NCBI GenBank assembly: GCA_030704615.1
Contig: CM060732.1
Span: 14,012,001 to 14,076,000, forward strand
Direction of reading: 5' to 3'
DNA length: 64,000 nucleotides
Source of the DNA: Takakia lepidozioides
Taxonomy: Eukaryota > Streptophyta > Takakiopsida > Takakiales > Takakiaceae
The stretch's first letter is position 1. Every line of letters begins with the position of its first letter. The position numbers were made by a program, and so were the translations under genes. Below the pieces are notes generated by a model. It was not told where the DNA came from and ran no database searches. It worked only from the letters and a program-made list of their open reading frames with translations. Below are positions 57,558 through 64,000 of this stretch, piece after piece.

Positions 57558-58100
57558 ATGGATGCCCTGGATTCAAGGGTGAAGATAGCCACAGTTGCGC
57601 CATGGCAAGCGGCAGCTGCAAGGTTGCAGGAGTTGCCAGCTAGCCCAGCTATTGAGCGTAGTATGGTGATTCCTCGGGTAGTCCTGGTGGACAATCAGGA
57701 TGGTGTGTTTCAGTTGGGTGGCCCAGCCGGGAGGAGGTATAGGCCACTGCGGGTCTTGTTGGACTCGAGAGCACAGCCATTGATGTTGGGGAGAGCAGCA
57801 ATTACAGGCTTGGGCCTTACAGCGGCGGATTTGGAGCCTTGCCCTTTCCAATTCAAAACATCTTTGGGCGGTTCAGAGAAGGCACAAGGGATTACACGCC
57901 ATTAGCTCTTCATTCGATTGTAGCCAGATCATTCTACAGATGGCTCTGTCATGAGAGCTAAAGCCATTGTTACGGACGCGATGTCTTATGATGTGCTTGT
58001 TGGTGGGGCTGTGTTATACCTGATGGGCTTTACTTTGGACTTTTGGGAGGAAACAACATCCTATAGGCCGGAATGGCAGTCAGGTGATGGTCGACGTGCA
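57558..58100 (+). pseudogene. Retropepsin-type aspartic protease of the methyltransferase retrotransposon
   Basis: RYRPLRVLLDSRAQPLMLG holds the active-site position, where DSG or DTG is expected; here Gly is Arg (AGA at 57768-57770), which should kill catalysis. After a frame change the C-terminal half follows: IVTDAMSYDVLVGGAVLYLM. A linker of about 120 residues then leads in the same frame into the methyltransferase. Confidence 0.75.
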
Positions 58101-58469
58101 CCGCTCCCAGTGCGGTTTATTGGGAATGTAGCGGTGGATCATAGGAACATGATGCCCACATTGGCTGCATTCTCAGAGATGGTGGCTTGGGGTGGTGAGC
58201 TCTTGGAGGGCAATAGCCATGCAGATGATAGGCCACCACCTGATGAGGACAAACAATTGGCATACAAGGCTGATTTGCTTCATCATGTGCCTGTTCATAC
58301 TCCACTGTGGAGTACAGTTGGGAATTTGCATCGAGTAGCAGGCGAGTGTGTGTACCAAGCATGGCAGGAGGCCTATCCATTGGTGAGTGAGGGGAGTTCA
58401 GTGACATCACCTGGACATCCTCAGTTAGCTCCTTTGGACACAATGCCCATTACCTGGCAACCACCTGAC

Positions 58470-59430
58470 TCAGGGATTTGTTTTGCTGACCTGTTGGAGG
58501 CATGAACACTGGGCTTGCAGGAGTGTTGCAAACAGGGATTAAAGTACGCAAGTACTTGTATGTGGAGAAGGATGAGATAGCTCAGCGTATTTCTATGTGC
58601 CACATTGCCTTGCTCACACACCGGTATCCTGAGTTGTTGCCTCTCTCAGCAATTCAAGGGTATCAAAAGGCTTTGCCAGCAGACATTACCTTGCTGGGCG
58701 GCGATGATTTGGACCGGCATGGTGCCATTGACTGATGATTAGTTAGATGGCCTTGCCAATGACACTCCTCCCGCAGGTCATGGGAATGGCTTCATGATGC
58801 ACGATCGCATTTGTTTTGGGAGATGTTGAGAGTGTTGCGTGACTTGCAGACAATGCAAGTGCAACCTCTAGCCTATATCTTGGAGAATGTTCCTCTTATG
58901 GGGGCCAGGGTTATGGCCAGTGTGCATCAGGTGCGGTCTTGGGATTGGATCGGCGGTGCTATTGGATGTAGCACGTGGGATCACGCGCGCATCGACCTCA
59001 ATTATGGTGGACCGATCTTGCAACCACCAGAGCTGCTCAAGAGAGCATACGACCGTTCATTCAACGGCCACCCAATCTCACGGTTGAGGGCATTTTGGAC
59101 TAAGGGAGGCAACCACAGAGGGTGCGACATGATGACCATCCACCTCTAGCTGTGGTCAATCGAGTGGGGCATCCACGTACGGCCTGGCCTATGCTCATGA
59201 GCTTTCCCTCGTCTCATGCTTTTCGAGACAATGGTTCGGGGTTGATTTGGGACAGTGTGGCACAACATTGGTGGAGCCCAATGCAGATAGCGAGAGCGGG
59301 CAATGGGATTTGCCACGGGCACTACAGCTATGCCAGCTCTGTCAGAAGCATCACGCCGACATTTGTTGGGTCAAGCAATGGATTTAAATTTCTTGATATG
59401 GGTCATTGGCTTGTGCATGGCTGAGCAACA
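58470..59430 (+). pseudogene. Cytosine-5 DNA methyltransferase domain inside pol
   Basis: The family adds a methyl group from S-adenosylmethionine to carbon 5 of cytosine in DNA. Motifs appear in the canonical order. Motif I: GICFADL then, after a one-base loss near 58495, GGMNTGLAGVLQTGIKV, followed by YLYVEKDE. Motif IV: WPCQ at 58748-58759 with the catalytic Cys, directly followed by TGA where Gly is usual, then HS. Motif VI: YILENV near 58876-58891. Motif VIII: GSRAHRPQLWWTDL at 58978-59019, in another frame. Motifs IX-X: ERAMGFATGTTAMPALSEA and LLGQAMDLNFLIWVI, about 59293-59410. Length and spacing fit a complete single-domain enzyme of about 310 residues. WPCQ.HS and the LGQAMDLN ending are unlike the plant MET1, CMT and DRM motifs as I know them. 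At least three frame changes and several stops make this copy inactive. Confidence 0.85.
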
Positions 59431-61310
59431 GAGGTTGCAGATAGTGGTGGCTACTTGTGCACTCCCATTTGGTATTGTATCCCCTCTGCCAACCGGGACG
59501 GTTGAGGCAGTGAGTGGGGGCGAGCACATGATCATGGGATGCAAACACCCATGGCAGATGTGGGATGAGATGCGGACAGAGAGAGTCCTTGGATCTCTCA
59601 AGCAGCAATATAAGGAGTGGGGAGAGCCATACACTGAGGATCATATGGAGGCCAAGGTGGCCAATGTTTTTGAGAAGGTTGAGAATGTTCTTCTTCTTTC
59701 CCTAGAGATGTTCGCAAGGTGGCTATGGCAGAGCAAGTGGAGGCTACGCCACGGTCAGGGTGGGCGGATAAGGTCCAAGAGGTTGCTATCTAGCAACCAA
59801 AGGATGCGTCTCCTACCTCCAAGCCCGGTGTACCCAAGGTTGCAGTCACTGAGGACAATTGGGAACCAGATGTTGGACCTACAGTCACCAGAGGAGAGAG
59901 ACGGAGGATCCAACGATTTCTAAGGGCTTATAGAAATTGCTTTGCCTTCAGTTTGAAGGATTTGGGGAGTTTGAAGGGCCAGGAGATTCGTATTGATTTG
60001 GCAAGTGATACGCCAATTTTTCGAAGGCCCTACAGGTATAGTGACATGGAGAGGTCTTTGATCTAGTCACGGACTATGAAGTTATTCAAAGCTGGATTGG
60101 TGGAGTTGTCAGGCGGGGAGTATGCCTCGGCAACGGTGATGCCAGCTAAGAAGGATATCTATGGCAATTGGACAGAAAGAAGGATGTGTGGGGACTATTG
60201 TCCTATGAACCGTCAGACTAATTCCGATAGATATGCCATGCCAACTCCAGAGGAAATCTTTGATGCCATTGGGCATGCGAAGGTGTTTAGCACATTGTAC
60301 TTGCGATCCGGTTACCACCAGTTGCCAATCAAAGAGGTTGACAATCAAAAGATGACATTCTGGGGGATTGACCAACATGGGAAGGATTGCTTGTACCAAT
60401 GGCGCTTCCTACCATTTGGGTTGAAGAATGCTCCTGCCGAGTTTCAGAGGGTCATGGATAGGATTCTTGCAGGGCTAGACTTTGTCCGGTGCTACATTGA
60501 TGACATCATCATCTTTAGTGCCACGGTTGAGGAGCATGAGAGACACCTTCAGGTGGTGTTTGAGCATTTGAGGGTGCATGGATTGAAACTGCACCCTGGA
60601 AAGCGCAAGTTCTTCCACGATCAGATTGAGTATCTGGGTCACATGATATATCCTAGAGGATTGGTGTGTTCAAAAGACGAAGGTGGAGGCCATTGCACGC
60701 ATTCCACGCCCCATCGATGTTAGCAGAGTTTGTGCTTTCATGGGGTTGGCAAACTACTATCGACGGTTTGTCAAGGGATTTAGTAGCATTGCAAAGGCTC
60801 TTACCAAGTTGACCAAGGTGGATCAGGAGCGGCAGTGGGAGGAGGAGCAGGAGGAAGCCTTTGAGGAACTCAAGGCTCGATTGACTTCTGCACCTATTCT
60901 GAGGCGGCCTATTCGGGGGCGGCCTTTTCAGCTACATACGGATTGGAGTATGTTGGGGATTGGAGCAGTGCTCACACAGGTGGATGACAAGGGAAGAGAG
61001 TTCGTAGTGGCATATGCCAGCCGCTTGAACAATGATGCTGAGGCGAAGTATAGCTCATATGAAGGGGAGTGTCTAGCTGCGGTATGGGCAGTGGCACATT
61101 TCAGATGCTACCTCTATGGCAACCTCTTCATCCTTGTCACGGATCACCAACCATTGAAGTGGTTGATGGAGTCAGACAAGCTTACAATGAAGCTTGCACG
61201 GTAGGCACTTATGCTTCAAGAGTACGACTTCCAGGTGGTGCATCGAGCCGGTATAGTCAATCGGGATGCAGATGGGTTGAGTCGTAATCCATGCACAAGC
61301 GAGCATGATG
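59430..61310 (+). pseudogene. Linker, reverse transcriptase and RNase H of the methyltransferase retrotransposon
   Basis: After the methyltransferase comes a linker of about 160 codons. Reverse transcriptase runs from about 59930: SLKGQEIRIDLASDTPIF, a TAG at 60064-60066, KLFKAGLVELSGG, RMCGDYCPMNRQTNSDRYAM, FSTLYLRSGYHQLPI, FLPFGLKNAPAEFQRVMD, and the catalytic YIDD at 60493-60504. A frame change near 60680 precedes FMGLANYYRRFVKGFS. RNase H: PFQLHTDWSMLGIGAVLTQ, YEGECLAAVWAVAHFR and LVTDHQPLKWL, then TAG at 61202-61204 where Trp is expected, then HRAGIVNRDADGLSR. This is a clear Ty3/gypsy layout. Confidence 0.9.
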
Positions 61311-61539
61311 ATACTGGAGCTCGGTGGCATGGTGAGACGGATGAGGAGATGGTGCCAGGATGGCATGCATCTGCCTTTTTGTGCATCCTAGCAATGGGAG
61401 CTCAATCTGGTCCATCCCATAGGATTGGTCATGAAGATGGTGTGCATGACGATCCGGAGATCAGTGAAGAGCTTGGTGGTGCTAAGGATTTGCATGAAGA
61501 TGCAGCAGTGTTGGCCTACCTTCGTACAGGTTAGACAAC

Positions 61540-62066
61540 AGCCAGTGTGACTGCTAAGGAGAGAGATCGGATCCTACAATACGCCAAGAGGTTCAAGTGG
61601 GAGAGGACTCACCTACTCCGAGTATGGGAGGATGGACGAGTGAGGATTGATCTCATTCAACACAACGAGCGCGATTGGTACGCCATGCCATGGGGAGTTG
61701 GGACATTTTGGGATGCGGCGCACTCATAGTTTGCTGCAAGGATAGTACTGGTGGCAAGACATGCACACGGATGTGCAACAGTTAGTAGCAAGGTGCATGG
61801 TGTGTGATAGAGTGCGGGCTTCTTTCAATGCACCTACTCCACAATTGCATCCGTTACCCATTATGGGTTTGGGCTATTGTTGGAGTCTTGACTTCGCAGG
61901 CCCATTGCCACTAATGATTCGCCATAACAAGTATGTGCTGGTGATGGTGGAACATTTCTCCAAATGGATTAAACTGGTGGCATTGCCTGACAAGGCAAGT
62001 GAGGGGGCTGCGTATGCATTCTTAGATCGAGTGCTTAGCCAATTTGGTGCTCCAGCCGAGGTGCTC
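61540..62066 (+). pseudogene. Integrase N-terminal and partial core, truncated by an LTR insertion
   Basis: The HHCC finger is damaged on its His side by frame changes and a TAG at 61743-61745 (Q likely) before YWWQDMHTDVQQLVARCMVC. The core starts WSLDFAGPLP with the first catalytic Asp and VEHFSKWIKLVALPDKAS, and stops at FGAPAEVL, just before the second Asp would come, because a new LTR starts at 62067. Confidence 0.85.
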
Positions 62067-62790
62067 TGTCGCGGCCCTTTGCCTTGAGGGCAGGGGGTCG
62101 GGACACATGAGGGGCTGCCCCTGTGGTGGGGGCAGCGGCAGCGATAGGTATGGGGGGGCTGAAGCACCCTTGAGTGCCCAAGGCACTCAAGGAGGCGGAG
62201 GCGCTCACTAGGTGGAGCCCCGCACACCGGGTTGCGGTGGAGGTGGCTCCACAAGGGGTGGTGGTAGCTTAGTGGGACTTAGTGGGGTGGCATAGGACTC
62301 ACCATGGGGTGGAGACCTCGAGGTGGGAGTCGTGGGGAGTCTTGGGACTCATCACGGTCCATTGGGGCCGCGGTGAGTGGGCCAAGACTCACCGCGACTC
62401 ACCACCGGGAGTCGAGGGTTTTCGTGGTGGTTCGCCATAAAATGGCATGGCTGGTTATGAAACCCCCGCGGACAGCTACAGAAGTATATATAGGGAGTAG
62501 TAACCCCGAGAACGGTGCAAGCCCGTTGGTGACCAAAAACTAGTGAGTAAGCGAGCGAGCCGGAAAGCGACCAAAGAGTGGGGAGCTGTTCCGGACTGCC
62601 ATCTACCAAAGGGAATTCTCCTAGTCCCAAATAGGTGGAGGGTTTAGAGGGAAGCGGAAGGGGACCGTTATGTCCCGGTGAGCAGCCGAAACTCCAAGTT
62701 GGCCCGGCGGCCAGGTTGGGAGTCAGGCGCGCGCATCAAAGCGAGTAACTATGACTTGAAGGGGAGTTTACCGAACTGAGGTGTGCGACA
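62067..62790 (+). repeat. 5' LTR of the younger Ty3/gypsy element, 724 bp
   Basis: It starts TGTCGC and ends GCGACA, the short inverted repeat with TG...CA ends usual for LTRs. The start coincides exactly with the loss of integrase coding sequence and the end lies two bases before the primer-binding site. U3 contains many ACTCAC, GACTCA and GGGAGTC words. Confidence 0.9.
62485..62492 (+). promoter_or_regulatory. TATA box in the LTR
   Basis: TATATATA lies about 300 bases before the end of the LTR, a usual place for the retrotransposon promoter. Confidence 0.65.
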
Positions 62791-62792
62791 TT

Positions 62793-62804
62793 TGGTATCA
62801 GAGC
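62793..62804 (+). promoter_or_regulatory. Primer-binding site for initiator methionine tRNA
   Basis: TGGTATCAGAGC is the well-known sequence complementary to the 3' end of plant initiator tRNA-Met, used to prime reverse transcription. It sits two bases after the LTR. Confidence 0.95.
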
Positions 62805-62845
62805 TTAGAGTTCAGTACGCGATCGTCCTTGGGATTGGCCTCATC

Positions 62846-64000
62846 ATGGGGTCGGGCAAGCCGAAGCGAAAGCGGAACGGCCCAAAAGATGATGATCCCG
62901 GTGAGCCCGATGGGGGCGACGTGTCACCGAGGCGGCCGTTTGAGGAAGCGATTAATGTTTCCGAAAACGAGGCCGCTCAGGAGCGGGAGGAATCCGAGGA
63001 GTCGGAGCCCGAGGAATCTTTGAGAGCTCCGACAAACCAAGAGATGCCTCCCATGCCGGCAGCCTTTTGGGAAGGGTTGTTGGCGCAGTTTGGCGGGACG
63101 TTGAAAGACGTGTTGAAGGCGGCTAATGCCACTTCCACCAAGGCAAAGTTTAAGGTGAAGCCTAAGGAACCCGGCACCTTCGAGGGCGTTCGAAACCGGA
63201 AGGCACTCAACACCTGGCTCCTGGAGCTAGAGCAGTACTTCCGGGCGGCCAAGTTGAGTGACGAGGATCGGGTGGAAGTGGCTCCCACCTATTTGAGGGG
63301 CTATGCTCAACAATGGTGGCAGAAACGCCTTCACGACCGAGGCCCAAGCCCGGAAACCTTGAACTGGAGTGAGTTCAAGGAATTGATGAAGAGACAGTTT
63401 GTGCCCCTCAACGCGTCCTGGCTTGCCCGGGACAAGATGAGGAATTTGAAGCAAACAGATGACATTCGGGGGTATGTCCAGGCTTTCAATGTGCTGTTGC
63501 TCGAAGTCGCGGACATGGCAGAACCAGAAATGGTCTTCAACTTTGTGGCGGGACTGGCCCCATGGGCTAGGCGGAAGTTGGAGGAGAAGCCACCCAAGAC
63601 TTTGAACGAGGCAATTGAGAGAGCTGAATGTTTCTCGGATGTCCCTAGGGGTGAGAGACAAGGCCGTACGGAGCTGAACCACAAGAAGACCCGGCGGGAA
63701 GGTGACTCCTCCCGACCGGAAAAGAAGTGGGATAGGCCACGCGGCGAAAATGGCACGTGGAAATCGAAGGGAGGTCCTTCACACGTCAAGGCGGCACCCG
63801 GTGCTTCGAAAGGAAAAGCGGGTGGAGCGACTTATGGCGGACAGAAGGCGACCTTTGATGGAGTGTGTTTCAATTGCGGGGAGCCCGGGCACATGGCCAA
63901 GAAGTGCACGAAGCCCCGGCAATTGAACATGACTCGGGCGACCACGGAGCTGTCGGAAGATACCATCAGTCGCTTGGTGGAAGCGGTGGTCGCCAGGACT
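62846..64000 (+). CDS. Gag(-pol) polyprotein, N-terminal part, open at window edge
   Basis: ATG 62846-62848 opens 385 codons without a stop up to the last base. The N-terminus is basic and then acidic (MGSGKPKRKRNGPKDDDPGE). The capsid part has FEGVRNRKALNTWLLELEQY, YLRGYAQQWWQKRL, FKELMKRQFVPLN and FVAGLAPWARRKLEEKPP. A lysine- and glycine-rich stretch precedes a canonical CCHC knuckle, CFNCGEPGHMAKKC, near 63870-63911. This retrotransposon-gag layout belongs to the Ty3/gypsy group. Intact coding, primer-binding site and LTR suggest a recent insertion; protease and the rest of pol would follow outside the window. This is the first ATG after the LTR that opens the long frame. Confidence 0.93.
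   Translation, partial: MGSGKPKRKRNGPKDDDPGEPDGGDVSPRRPFEEAINVSENEAAQEREESEESEPEESLRAPTNQEMPPMPAAFWEGLLAQFGGTLKDVLKAANATSTKAKFKVKPKEPGTFEGVRNRKALNTWLLELEQYFRAAKLSDEDRVEVAPTYLRGYAQQWWQKRLHDRGPSPETLNWSEFKELMKRQFVPLNASWLARDKMRNLKQTDDIRGYVQAFNVLLLEVADMAEPEMVFNFVAGLAPWARRKLEEKPPKTLNEAIERAECFSDVPRGERQGRTELNHKKTRREGDSSRPEKKWDRPRGENGTWKSKGGPSHVKAAPGASKGKAGGATYGGQKATFDGVCFNCGEPGHMAKKCTKPRQLNMTRATTELSEDTISRLVEAVVART

Larger units (their letters stand above)
55585..62066 (+). mobile_element. Ty3/gypsy retrotransposon carrying a cytosine-5 DNA methyltransferase, decayed and interrupted
   Basis: Order on the plus strand: gag with two zinc knuckles, aspartic protease, C5 DNA methyltransferase, reverse transcriptase, RNase H, integrase. 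The integrase is cut at 62066 by the LTR of another element. No LTR of its own is visible in the window; the 3' part should lie beyond the right edge. Every coding part has frame changes or stops, so this copy is inactive. Protease-methyltransferase-reverse transcriptase order shows the methyltransferase is embedded in pol rather than being a neighbour gene. Confidence 0.85.
62062..64000 (+). mobile_element. Younger Ty3/gypsy retrotransposon, 5' part, nested in the integrase
   Basis: A complete 5' LTR (62067-62790), a primer-binding site two bases later and an open gag run to the window edge. No break is visible. The five bases before the LTR (TGCTC) are the expected left copy of a target duplication; the right copy lies outside the window. 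Confidence 0.9.

Noticed and set aside
58117-58443. Minus-strand frames across the methyltransferase element
   Set aside because: They are shadows of the plus-strand pol linker, with no recognisable protein.

Overview
The window is nuclear DNA of a plant with a repeat-rich genome. Spliced genes with GT-AG introns, a callose synthase, and a fragment of a SERK-type receptor kinase point to a streptophyte, most likely a land plant. The mix of LINEs with RNase H, a 2A-like LINE motif, and a DNA-methyltransferase-bearing Ty3/gypsy element suggests a non-seed lineage (bryophyte, lycophyte, fern) or a close algal relative. I cannot name the species.

Layout. 1-9116: the last 20 exons of a callose synthase gene (+). 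9.8-12.5 kb: dispersed tandem and SINE-like repeats. 13.0-16.9 kb: gene and transposon debris (SERK, tripeptidyl-peptidase II, LINE endonuclease). 17148-29747: a complete 12.6-kb CACTA (En/Spm-type) DNA transposon with matching terminal inverted repeats and a 3-bp target duplication. It carries two divergent genes, a TNP2-type transposase (+) and a second transposon gene (-) that contains an FCP1-like HAD domain. 30.1-32.4 kb: a broken Ty3/gypsy pol. 33.4-36.5 kb: pieces of LINEs and a hairpin array. 36.5-39.1 kb: the same repeat family as at 10-12 kb. 39966-42466: an apparently intact tRNA adenosine deaminase 2 gene (+). 44.4-49.1 kb: a DeSI/PPPDE peptidase gene fragment (-) with a 5'-truncated LINE in its intron, flanked by a 12-bp target duplication. 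52.3-55.1 kb: a decayed second TNP2 fragment and another LINE (-). 55.6-62.07 kb: a Ty3/gypsy element whose pol holds a cytosine-5 DNA methyltransferase domain between protease and reverse transcriptase. 62067-end: the 5' LTR, primer-binding site and open gag of a younger Ty3/gypsy element inserted into the integrase of the former.

Two host genes look functional from what is visible: callose synthase (incomplete at its 5' end) and TAD2. Nearly everything else is mobile DNA at different stages of decay. Many breaks are single-base indels, some in short homopolymers, so some could be assembly errors rather than mutations. The two most interesting objects are the retrotransposon-borne DNA methyltransferase and the CACTA gene that joins a Transposase_24-like region, an FCP1-like HAD domain and a DUF8039-like tail.
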